Below are positions 33,804 to 41,365 of a stretch of DNA of 61,052 nt, piece after piece. The stretch comes from Pseudomonadota bacterium (GTDB lineage: Bacteria > Pseudomonadota > Gammaproteobacteria > Steroidobacterales > Steroidobacteraceae): NCBI GenBank assembly GCA_023417315.1, contig JAEZFW010000040.1, positions 1 to 61,052 of the forward strand, written 5' to 3'. Both the position numbers and the translations under genes were made by a program. Position 1 is the stretch's first letter. Every line of letters starts with the position of its first letter. Below the pieces are notes generated by a model, which searched no databases, was not told where the DNA came from, and was given only the letters and a program-made list of their open reading frames with translations.

Positions 33804-33977
33804 GCAAGAAAAGACGCCCCTCTGACCGCCATCTCCAACTTGGCGCTTAAGCAAGTGCCAGTGCGATTCAAGCAAGAAAAGGTCACGGGGCCTTGCCTGA
33901 TGACATACGTTGCCCTGCATCCTGCACCAGATTCTCGAATGGGCGCAAAGTCGGGAATGCTTTCTTCCGCCACATTA

Positions 33978-34007
33978 ATCAGCTAGGCTTATCTAAGTTA
34001 GACTGAT
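33978..34007. promoter_or_regulatory. MarR-type operator pair, aldolase/BKACE divergent region
   Basis: ATCAGCTAGGCTTAT (33978-33992) matches 12 of 15 positions of the local consensus ATCAGCCTGGCTGAT. An adjoining weaker copy at 33993-34007 (CTAAGTTAGACTGAT) matches 9 of 15. Centres are 15 bases apart, as for the pair at 41255-41284. Confidence 0.5.
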
Positions 34008-34138
34008 AACGTGAACCTGTCAAAAGAACCGCGGCGTATGACAGAACCGCATGAGCTTTACCGACAGCGTGGCCGCGATCGCCGTCGGCGGAGGATCTTC
34101 AAGTTCCGCGGCGACGTCGGAAAGCGAACCTTCCGACC

Positions 34139-34166
34139 AGTCACTAGTCACGAATCACCAGTCACG
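34139..34166. repeat. Heptamer tandem repeat ARTCACN x4
   Basis: AGTCACT-AGTCACG-AATCACC-AGTCACG, ending 18 bases before the BKACE ATG. In the rotated register it contains CTAGTCA, identical to the first unit of the repeat at 25439, so the two sites are related. It lies in the transcribed leader or promoter of the gene. Confidence 0.7.
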
Positions 34167-34184
34167 TGTTGAGGAGCATCACAA

Positions 34185-35105
34185 ATGAGCCGGAAAGTCG
34201 TCCTGACCTGCGCCGTCACCGGCGGCGGACGCCCGCATCCGCGTCATCCCGCCATCCCGATCACCCCGGCCCAGATCGCGGACAGTTGTTTGGAGGCGGC
34301 CAAGGAAGGCGCTTCCGTCGTGCACATTCATGTGCGCAATCCGGAGACCGGGATGAGCTCAGACGACCCACGATTATTCGACGAGGTGGTCGATCGCGTA
34401 CGCTCGAGCGGCGTCGACATCGTCATCAATCTCACGTGCGGCATGGGCGCGCTGCTCGTACCCGATCCAGAAGACGAGTCTCGCCCGGGCCCGCATTCCA
34501 AGATCTATCCCGTACCCTCGCGGATGCGCCACGTCGAGCGCAATCTGCCGGAGCTCGCTTCGTTCGATATCACCGCCGGTAATCGTCACTACGGACGCTT
34601 CGAGGCGATCTACATGAACACTCCGCACTCCATGCGCCTGATGGCGAAGCGCTTTCGCGAGCTCGGCGTCAAACCCGAGTTGGAAGTGTTCGATGCTGGC
34701 AACATCGTGCTCGCGAAACAACTGATCGAGGAAGGATTGATCGATGGCCCACCGCTGTTCCAGATGGTGTTCGGCGTCAAGTGGACCGCACCGAGCGGCA
34801 TCGAGCCCCTGCTCTATCAGCGCAATCTGCTTCCGCCTGATGCCGTGTGGCAAGCGTTCGGCATCGGAACGGAACAGATGCCGATGCTCGCGCACACTGC
34901 TTTGTTGGGTGGCCATGTGCGCGTCGGCTTGGAAGACAACGTGTATCTCTCGCGCGGCGTGTTTGCCACGAATGGACAACTCGTCGAACGCGCACGCCGA
35001 CTATTGGAGTGCCTCAACCTAGAGGTCGCGACGCCCGAGGAAGCGCGAGGTATTTTTCACCTGAAGAAGCAGGCGCCCCTTACAACGCCAAGCCTGCCAC
35101 GCTAG
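34185..35105 (+). CDS. Beta-keto acid cleavage enzyme (BKACE, DUF849 family)
   Basis: A 306-residue TIM-barrel protein of the 3-keto-5-aminohexanoate cleavage enzyme family. Zinc ligands are H47 and H49 (VVHIHVRNPETG), with a probable Glu in VRVGLEDN near the C-terminus. TCAVTGG opens the barrel. The family transfers a beta-keto acid onto acetyl-CoA, giving acetoacetate and a new CoA ester. GAGGAGCATCACAA precedes the ATG. The hydratase-lyase encoded at 38139 would supply acetyl-CoA, and the CoA-transferase pair at 50259-51661 could handle acetoacetate. The keto-acid substrate is unknown. Its 3' end overlaps the converging thioesterase gene by 26 bases. Confidence 0.9.
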   Translation: MSRKVVLTCAVTGGGRPHPRHPAIPITPAQIADSCLEAAKEGASVVHIHVRNPETGMSSDDPRLFDEVVDRVRSSGVDIVINLTCGMGALLVPDPEDESRPGPHSKIYPVPSRMRHVERNLPELASFDITAGNRHYGRFEAIYMNTPHSMRLMAKRFRELGVKPELEVFDAGNIVLAKQLIEEGLIDGPPLFQMVFGVKWTAPSGIEPLLYQRNLLPPDAVWQAFGIGTEQMPMLAHTALLGGHVRVGLEDNVYLSRGVFATNGQLVERARRLLECLNLEVATPEEARGIFHLKKQAPLTTPSLPR

Positions 35106-36036
35106 CCGCGCGAAACGCGGCCTGCGCCGCCGCGGTCAACGGAATGGACCGGCGAGCATCCAAGTCGAGCGCAATGCCCACCGTCCTCACGGCTACCCAA
35201 GGAGCGCCCGTCTTCGGATCGAGCAGCCAGTGAGAAGCATAAGTGACTCGATCCGTGCAGCCCGCGAGCGCTGAGCGAACTTCACAGGCATCACCGACGC
35301 GAGGCCAGCGCACGTGCACGGATTGGAATTCGATCAGCGCCGAGCCGACTCGCGACGGTCCGTCTGGCATCGTATTCGCGAGCACCTCGCGCCATTCGCC
35401 ATTTCGCAGGTGAGGAATACTGTCCGCAACGCGTCCCATGAATGAAGACAGGCGCCAGTGCCCGTGAGCGTCACACGCCTCCGGCGTGATCGTGCTGATG
35501 CCAGTCCTGCGCATCCCCAACTGTAGTGCTCGCTCCAACGAAGCTGTGACATTGACGTCGTCGAGCGAAATGCCACGCGGGATCGCTTCGCGAGGCGCCT
35601 CACAAAGCAGCGCACTGGCGGCGCGCGTGGCCTGTTCGGGCCATGGCGCAGAGCGACCGCTGCGGCGCTCAACGTAAGCCAGCGAAAGCCGGAACGTCGC
35701 CGCCACCTGGCTGGAACTGGAGTGGTGCACGAGAACCAACACCACCGCTTCGTCCCGATCCCAGCTCAGCACCTGCACCGTTGCGTGCAAGGCCGCGGCC
35801 GCACGCGCCTCACGTATGAAGCGCATGTGCTGTGCCTTCACGAGCAGTTGGTGCGTCCCCGCGGTGTCGTCGACATGCGTTAGCGAGAGCTGACGCGCAA
35901 GTCCGGCCAATGCCTGCTCGACGCGCACCAAGTAGTAGCGCGTGTTGAGATGACCCACGTGATCGCATTCCCATGCGTTCGCACAGCCTCGCCACACCTC
36001 AATGGGTGCCCCGGTTGGCGATACCTGGGCGCTCAC
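35080..36036 (-). CDS. Double-hotdog acyl-CoA thioesterase family protein
   Basis: A 318-residue protein made of two hotdog units. Unit 1 begins with ANAWECDHVGHLNTRYYLVRVE, which has the 4HBT-like Asp-His pair before the long helix. Unit 2 begins with ITPEACDAHGHWRLSSFMGRV. It probably hydrolyses acyl-CoA thioesters. Its ATG overlaps the stop of the acyl-CoA synthetase gene by four bases, so it is the third gene of the FerB-FerA-like operon. A role in rescuing free CoA from stalled hydroxycinnamoyl-CoA intermediates would fit, by inference. Its 3' end overlaps the BKACE gene. Confidence 0.75.
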   Translation of the reverse strand: MSAQVSPTGAPIEVWRGCANAWECDHVGHLNTRYYLVRVEQALAGLARQLSLTHVDDTAGTHQLLVKAQHMRFIREARAAAALHATVQVLSWDRDEAVVLVLVHHSSSSQVAATFRLSLAYVERRSGRSAPWPEQATRAASALLCEAPREAIPRGISLDDVNVTASLERALQLGMRRTGISTITPEACDAHGHWRLSSFMGRVADSIPHLRNGEWREVLANTMPDGPSRVGSALIEFQSVHVRWPRVGDACEVRSALAGCTDRVTYASHWLLDPKTGAPWVAVRTVGIALDLDARRSIPLTAAAQAAFRAASVAGLAL

Positions 36037-38135
36037 GAATTCCCCACGACGAAGAGTGCATCCAGCACGGTCGCTCCCTGCCCTCGCGCATGAATCCTGA
36101 CCGGATTCAGATCGGCTTCGACGATCTCGGGATGCTCGAGCAGCAACGCGCTCAAGAATTCAACGACGGTGATCGCCGCCTCGAGATCCGCGGGCGGTGA
36201 GCCTCGATAGCCATCGAACAATTTTGCGCCTCTGAGCGAGCGCAGCGCGCGCCCGATCTCTGCACACCCAACACCCGCTGGAATGAAGACCACATCTTGC
36301 AGCAACTCCGTCAGGATGCCGCCGAGTCCGACCATGATGACGGGACCCCAGCCTCCTTCGTTGCGCGCACCGATGATGATCTCGACGCCCTCTTCGCTCA
36401 TTCGCTCGAGTAACATACCGTCGAGCGACACGGCAGGATGCTCGTCCGCCAAACGCTCTTTCATGGTGCTCCACGCGGACCGCAACGAGGCGACATCGCG
36501 GATATTCAGCGCCACCGCGCCGGCCTCGGATTTGTGCGGCAGGTCGCTGGATTGTGCTTTCAGCGCAAGCGGAAATCCGAGCTCCTCCGCGGCCGTCATC
36601 GCTTCGTCCAAGGAGACAACGAGTCGACCTGCCGGCATCTTCAAACCGCGCTCCGCCAGCAGTTGCTTCGCGCGATACTCAGGCAGTGTTCCTGGATGGA
36701 GCCGTTTGGCGCGCGCACTCGACGCTGTGACATCAGCCGATGAGCGGGCGCTACGCGCAAGTCGCTTCACAGCAGCCAACGCTCTGAACGCGCGTTCGGG
36801 CGATCGGAAGAACGGAGTGCCCGTGGCTCGAAGCGCGTTCACATGCGCGAGCGAGATCGGACAGTCTTCGCCCAACATGGCGAACACCACGCCCTGATTG
36901 CGATCGCGCGAGCTCAACGCATCGACGATGTGCGGCATCTTGCGATCCGCGGACTCTGCGCTCGGCAGCGAGATCGTGATCACGACAGTGCCGAAGGCCG
37001 GGTCGTCAGCGATTTGCTCCAGCACGCGGCGGTACAAACCGGTGTCGCTCATGGCCTGCGCCGTCAGATCGAGAGGATTGCTTGGCGGGGAAAACACCGG
37101 TAGCTGATCTGCGAGCGCGTCGTACGTCGATGCGGATAACGGCGGCAACTCCAATCCGGCCGCCTCGCAATAATCCAACGCAAGTCCTTTGAAAGCACCC
37201 GATTCGCCGACGATCGCCGTTCCACCGGAGGCAAGCGGATTCGTCATGCGAATCAACAACTCCGGAACATCGATCAACAACTCGAGGCTGTCGACGAGGC
37301 ACACACCGCGCGCCCTCACCTGCGCCGCCATGACGGAGTAATCGCCTGACAACGCGCCGGTGTGGGTCTTCGCCGCATCCCGTCCGGCAGCGCTGCGCCC
37401 GAGATGATGCAAGACGATGAACTTGCCGGCCTCGCGCGCACGTGAGGCGAGCTCCAGGAATCTAGCGGGTCGACGGATCTGCTCCATCAACATCGCAATC
37501 ACGCGCGTATGCGGGTCGTCGATGAACTCCTCCAGGAAATCCTCGGCACCCAGCGACGCCTCATTGCCCGTCGACACGGAGTACGACACCCCGATGCCTC
37601 TGGCGAGCAAAGCAACGCGCACCGCCGAAGCCATCGCGCCGCTTTGCGAAACGACAGCGACGCCCTTTCGATCGCCAAGCGACTCGAAAGGCGCTACGCC
37701 GAACATTAGAGGCACACCGTCGACATAGTTGATCGTGCCGAGGCAGTTGGGTCCTTGAAGCGCCATGCCAGCGCGCTCCGCAATCGCTGCGATATCTTGC
37801 TGCGCGCGCTTGCCCTCTTCCCCCGCCTCGGCAAAGCCGCCAGCGAGGACGATCACTCCACCGATGTTCTTCTCGGCGCAGGCACGTACAGCATCCGCGA
37901 CATGCACTTGCGGAATGGCGAGCACCGCGCAGTCGATTCCGTCAGGAAGCTCGGCGATCGAGCGCACGCAAGCACGCTCGCCGATGCGGTCGTAGCGAGG
38001 ATTGACCAAGTACAATGGATCGCCGAAACGAAAGCGCCCAAGATTCGCAAGCACGCCAGCGCCGAGCGACCCCGGCGTTGCAGATGCGCCGACGATCGCC
38101 ACACTGCGCGGGCGCAAAAGGCGACTGATCGACAC
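36033..38135 (-). CDS. ferA: ADP-forming acyl-CoA synthetase, feruloyl-CoA synthetase (FerA)-like
   Basis: A 700-residue NDP-forming acyl-CoA ligase. CoA-binding Rossmann domain 1-130 (SVAIVGASATPGSLG), succinyl-CoA-synthetase-like domains about 150-460 with the phospho-His candidate H258 (AKTHTGALSGD), and ATP-grasp domain about 480-700 (GFPLALKAQSSDLPHKSEAGAV, VIMVGLGG). FerA of Sphingobium SYK-6, which activates ferulate, belongs to this ligase class. The identity rests mainly on its position 3 bases downstream of the hydratase-lyase gene. A generic acetate/acyl-CoA ligase would look the same. It would act on ferulate, coumarate or caffeate in the cytosol. Confidence 0.8.
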   Translation of the reverse strand: MSISRLLRPRSVAIVGASATPGSLGAGVLANLGRFRFGDPLYLVNPRYDRIGERACVRSIAELPDGIDCAVLAIPQVHVADAVRACAEKNIGGVIVLAGGFAEAGEEGKRAQQDIAAIAERAGMALQGPNCLGTINYVDGVPLMFGVAPFESLGDRKGVAVVSQSGAMASAVRVALLARGIGVSYSVSTGNEASLGAEDFLEEFIDDPHTRVIAMLMEQIRRPARFLELASRAREAGKFIVLHHLGRSAAGRDAAKTHTGALSGDYSVMAAQVRARGVCLVDSLELLIDVPELLIRMTNPLASGGTAIVGESGAFKGLALDYCEAAGLELPPLSASTYDALADQLPVFSPPSNPLDLTAQAMSDTGLYRRVLEQIADDPAFGTVVITISLPSAESADRKMPHIVDALSSRDRNQGVVFAMLGEDCPISLAHVNALRATGTPFFRSPERAFRALAAVKRLARSARSSADVTASSARAKRLHPGTLPEYRAKQLLAERGLKMPAGRLVVSLDEAMTAAEELGFPLALKAQSSDLPHKSEAGAVALNIRDVASLRSAWSTMKERLADEHPAVSLDGMLLERMSEEGVEIIIGARNEGGWGPVIMVGLGGILTELLQDVVFIPAGVGCAEIGRALRSLRGAKLFDGYRGSPPADLEAAITVVEFLSALLLEHPEIVEADLNPVRIHARGQGATVLDALFVVGNS

Positions 38136-38138
38136 GCG

Positions 38139-38990
38139 TCACTCCGGTCGCTTGTAGCCCGACAGGCCGGGGCGAAAACTCTTCTCATCGAGGAACTGAG
38201 TCAGACCTTCGGCACGCCCCCGCTCCGGATCGTGGAGCTGCGACTCCGCGCTCTTGGCAAACAAATAATCGTTCGACACCTCCCATGGCATCTCTTGGAC
38301 CATGCGCACCGCCATCTTGGTTGCTCGCATGACCGTCGGGTTCTTGCTCCGCAGAACCGTCGCGAGCTCGCGCGTTCGCGCCTTCAGCTGCGCGAGCGGA
38401 ACGGCTTCGTTCACCAACCGCATTTCAGCGGCTCTGCGGCCGTCGAACGTCTCGCCCGATAACGCGTAGTACATGGCATCTCGATGCGACATGACGGAGG
38501 TAATCGCCTTGGTCACCTGGCCGCCTGGAATGATGCCCCAGTTGATCTCCGAGAGCCCGAACTGAGCTTCTTCGGCCGCGAGCGCCAGATCGCATGCCAC
38601 GAGCGGCGTGAACGCCCCGCCAAAGCACCAACCGTTGACCATCGCGATCGTGGGCTTCGGATACGTCAGTAGCATCTTCCATTGCCACTGCCACGCCGAG
38701 CGCTTGATGCGCATCTTTTGGTGGTAAGGCAGCGGATCGAGATCGCGGAAGAACTCTTTCAAGTCCATGCCGGCCGAAAACGAATCGCCGGCGCCGGTGA
38801 GTACGATCACCGCGACGCGCTCATCGATCTCGAGCGCATCGAGCACTCGCACCATTTCGTCATTGAGCGCTGGGCTCATGGCGTTGCGTTTGGTGGGCCG
38901 ATTCAACGTAACCCAGGCGATGCCTTCGTCGATTTCAACCAGAACGTTGGCCAGCGGCGGCTGAAAGACGAGTTGCTCAGAGATATCCAA
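38139..38990 (-). CDS. ferB: p-Hydroxycinnamoyl-CoA hydratase/lyase (feruloyl-CoA to vanillin), TTG start
   Basis: A 283-residue crotonase-fold enzyme with the wording particular to HCHL rather than general enoyl-CoA hydratases: RPTKRNAMSPALN, SAGMDLKEFFRD, SAWQWQWKMLLTYPKPTIAM, NGWCFGG and GLSEINWGIIPGG. E148 and W151 correspond to catalytic Glu143 and Trp146 of the Pseudomonas enzyme. It hydrates feruloyl-CoA and releases vanillin plus acetyl-CoA. TTG 38990 is preceded by GGGAGAG. The longer ATG frame from 39056 crosses the operator. It is first in the operon with the ADP-forming ligase and thioesterase and is preceded by two perfect MarR-type palindromes. Confidence 0.92.
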   Translation of the reverse strand: MDISEQLVFQPPLANVLVEIDEGIAWVTLNRPTKRNAMSPALNDEMVRVLDALEIDERVAVIVLTGAGDSFSAGMDLKEFFRDLDPLPYHQKMRIKRSAWQWQWKMLLTYPKPTIAMVNGWCFGGAFTPLVACDLALAAEEAQFGLSEINWGIIPGGQVTKAITSVMSHRDAMYYALSGETFDGRRAAEMRLVNEAVPLAQLKARTRELATVLRSKNPTVMRATKMAVRMVQEMPWEVSNDYLFAKSAESQLHDPERGRAEGLTQFLDEKSFRPGLSGYKRPE

Positions 38991-39038
38991 GTTTTTCTCT
39001 CCCAAGGAAACGGGAACCCATGAGCGAACGATAAGACA

Positions 39039-39076
39039 ATCAGCCTGGCTGATCAATTAAAATCAGCCTGGCTGAT
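39039..39076. promoter_or_regulatory. Twin perfect MarR-type operators upstream of the hydratase-lyase operon
   Basis: ATCAGCCTGGCTGAT occurs twice, at 39039-39053 and 39062-39076, centres 23 bases apart, 49-86 bases before the TTG start. The sequence is a near-perfect 15-base palindrome (7-base arms about a central T) and defines the local consensus. The divergent MarR gene ends nearby at 39157. Confidence 0.75.
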
Positions 39077-39156
39077 AACAAGCTCTGGACTTGCGAGCCT
39101 TGGCTCGAGCCAACCTCGCGCTCGGCGCGGCGCTCACGTGCGTTCGAGCCCAGCGT

Positions 39157-39669
39157 CTATTCGTCGCCGTCGCTTTCACCGTCGCTGGGCGTTTTGCGCA
39201 TATGTGCCAACACCTTCTCCATCAGCGCGCGATACTTCTCCAGCTCTCCGGGTGCGAAGCAGGAGAAGATGTCGGCTTCGACCGCCGTCGCCGCTTTGTC
39301 GCAGGCGCGCAGCGTGCGCCGCCCCGCCTCGGTCATCGAGACCTCGAGAACGCGCTTGCTGTTCTTCGCGAGATTGCGTTCGATCAATCCGTTGCTTTCC
39401 AGATTGACGATCTGCTTGATCATCGTCTGCGGCTTGACGCCGAAGAGGCGCGACAACTCCGCCGAGGACCGTTTATGACTACGCGAAAGTGCCGTGAGAA
39501 TACGAAACTGTGTGGTCGTGACTCCAAGCGGCTGCAAGGCAGCCTCCAGGCGCAGAAACGTCTTGTACTGGACCTGTTTGACGAGATAGAGCGTGCGGAA
39601 CGGGGGCCTGGCAGTGCCGTTTCGCGTGCTGTTTAAAGGTATCCGCTGTTGTTTTGACATACCGACCAT
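39157..39669 (-). CDS. MarR family regulator, probable hydroxycinnamoyl-CoA-responsive repressor
   Basis: A 170-residue MarR protein. The winged helix-turn-helix lies at about 45-115 (TTTQFRILTALSRSHKRSSAELSRLFGV, then LESNGLIERN), flanked by dimerisation helices. It ends in an acidic tail. GGGAGCACG precedes the ATG. MarR proteins such as FerC, FerR, HcaR and CouR repress hydroxycinnamate genes until the CoA thioester appears. It lies within the hydroxycinnamate genes, 75 bases downstream of the aldehyde dehydrogenase gene on the same strand, so it may share that promoter. I see no consensus site in its own short upstream gap. The five palindromic regions listed separately are its proposed targets. 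Confidence 0.85.
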   Translation of the reverse strand: MVGMSKQQRIPLNSTRNGTARPPFRTLYLVKQVQYKTFLRLEAALQPLGVTTTQFRILTALSRSHKRSSAELSRLFGVKPQTMIKQIVNLESNGLIERNLAKNSKRVLEVSMTEAGRRTLRACDKAATAVEADIFSCFAPGELEKYRALMEKVLAHMRKTPSDGESDGDE

Positions 39670-39744
39670 CGTGCTCCCTTCCTTCAGTCAGTGGGGCAGT
39701 ATATTAAGGACATCCCTTCGGAACGTCGCATACATTCCAATGCG

Positions 39745-41157
39745 CTAGCGCGGCAGATGCAGAACACGCGGTTCCGCGTACGATTTGAGTCCCATCAGTC
39801 CGAGCCCACGGCCAACGCCGGATTCCTTGAAGCCACCGAACGGAATGTCCGGATCCGAGCCGCCGTGAGCGTTGACCCAAACCGTGCCGGCGTCGAGCAG
39901 GCGAGCGATGTCTGAGGCACGTTGCGGATGTCCGCTCCAGACTGAGGCGCCCAAGCCGAAGCGAGTCGCGTTGGCGCGGTTCACAGCATCCTCGACCTCT
40001 GTGAACGTAAGCAACGGCAGCACCGGACCGAACTGCTCCTCGTCGACGAGTCGCGCGCCTTCGGCGACACCAGCAATGATCGTTGGCGCGATGAAGTAGC
40101 CCGGTCTGTCGAGCGCCGCGCCACCGGCCAACGCTTGTCCGCCGCGTCTCAGCGCGTCTTCGATGAGCCCCAGCACGCGCTCGAACTGCGGGCGGTTCTG
40201 AACCGGCCCCAATTCCACCTCCGGTTCGAATCCGTCGCCGACTTTGGCTTGCTTGGCGAGCCTCGCCAGAGCCGAGCCGAGCCGTTCGGCCAGCGACTCG
40301 TGGACCAACACACGCTTCACCGCCATGCAACGCTGGCCGCTGTTGAGAAACGCGCTCCAGAAAAGCTTCGACGCAATCGCATCGACATCGGCGTCGTCGA
40401 GCACGATCGCGACATCGTTGCCGCCGAGCTCTAGCGATACTCGTTTCAGATTCGATGCGGCTGCGCTCTCCATGACTTTCTTTCCGGTGGCGATCGAGCC
40501 CACGAAGCCGATCTTGTCGACGCCGGCATGTTGCGTCATCCACCGGCCGAGCTCATTGCCTCCGGCCAATGTGTTGAATAGTCCTCGCGGCAATGCCCTA
40601 GAAGCAATCTCTCCCAGCTTCAGCGTAGCGAAGGGCGTGAACGGCGACGGCTTCAGGATCACGCTATTGCCGGCGACCAGCGCCTGCGCCGCAATTTGCA
40701 CACCCAGCAGCACGGGCGAGTTCCAGGGAGCAATCGCACCCACCACACCCAGCGGCTGATACTCGAGTATGACTCGCCCTCGCTCATCGCTGCGCAACGT
40801 TTCGGGCGTCAGCTCGAACGAGAGCAGTCCCTCGATTCGGCTCGCGGTGGCCTCGATCTCTCGAATCGATGCCGCTAAAGGCTTCCCTTGTTCACGTGTC
40901 AACAGTTGCGCGAGATCTCGCGTGTGCGCGCGAATCGCCGCCGCGAATCCGCGCAGCGTCTTCCTTCGATCCTCGACTGACACCGCTCGCCATTGCTCGA
41001 AGGCCCGACGTGCGGCCGTCACTGCCCGATCGAGCTGCTCAGGACTCGCATCCGGCGCACGGGCGAATGCGCTCGCTGTTGCTGGATTGATGACGTCGAA
41101 GAACTCGACGCCCTCGACCGGATCGCCGTCGATCGTGTGGGCAGCTGCCGTTTGCAT
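39745..41157 (-). CDS. Aldehyde dehydrogenase, probable vanillin/hydroxybenzaldehyde dehydrogenase
   Basis: A 470-residue NAD(P)-dependent aldehyde dehydrogenase. Oxyanion N146 (APWNSP), cofactor Lys in ILKPS, general base E243 (SLELGGND), nucleophile C277 (SGQRCMAVKR) and C-terminal IPFGGFKESGVGR. The benzaldehyde/vanillin role is inferred from the MarR-type site 19 bases upstream of its start and from its neighbours, since vanillin is the product of the hydratase-lyase. Vdh-like enzymes of this subfamily oxidise vanillin to vanillate. The start is ATG 41157. Confidence 0.88.
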   Translation of the reverse strand: MQTAAAHTIDGDPVEGVEFFDVINPATASAFARAPDASPEQLDRAVTAARRAFEQWRAVSVEDRRKTLRGFAAAIRAHTRDLAQLLTREQGKPLAASIREIEATASRIEGLLSFELTPETLRSDERGRVILEYQPLGVVGAIAPWNSPVLLGVQIAAQALVAGNSVILKPSPFTPFATLKLGEIASRALPRGLFNTLAGGNELGRWMTQHAGVDKIGFVGSIATGKKVMESAAASNLKRVSLELGGNDVAIVLDDADVDAIASKLFWSAFLNSGQRCMAVKRVLVHESLAERLGSALARLAKQAKVGDGFEPEVELGPVQNRPQFERVLGLIEDALRRGGQALAGGAALDRPGYFIAPTIIAGVAEGARLVDEEQFGPVLPLLTFTEVEDAVNRANATRFGLGASVWSGHPQRASDIARLLDAGTVWVNAHGGSDPDIPFGGFKESGVGRGLGLMGLKSYAEPRVLHLPR

Positions 41158-41175
41158 GAAGTGCTCTTCAGACGT

Positions 41176-41190
41176 ATCAGTCTGGCTGAT
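41176..41190. promoter_or_regulatory. MarR-type operator upstream of the aldehyde dehydrogenase gene
   Basis: ATCAGTCTGGCTGAT matches 14 of 15 consensus positions and lies 19 bases upstream of the dehydrogenase start, where bound protein would block transcription or its start. Confidence 0.7.
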
Positions 41191-41254
41191 TAATTGTATT
41201 CGGTTTCGTGGGGTTGATTGGAGTCAGGGCGCGTTGACATCCCGGGCCGCATAT

Positions 41255-41284
41255 ATCATCTTAGCTGATATCAGCTCGGCTGAC
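41255..41284. promoter_or_regulatory. Two abutting MarR-type operators upstream of the second TonB receptor
   Basis: ATCATCTTAGCTGAT (41255-41269) and ATCAGCTCGGCTGAC (41270-41284) each match 12 of 15 consensus positions. They lie 82-111 bases before the receptor ATG. With the single site at 41176 they would give divergent control of import and aldehyde oxidation. Confidence 0.65.
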
Positions 41285-41365
41285 ATCAAGCACAACCGGT
41301 CAACAGCGCCCGACCACGATCGGCGCAGCGGCGAAGTTAGCTCCGCGTAGGCGGAAGGGGGAAAG

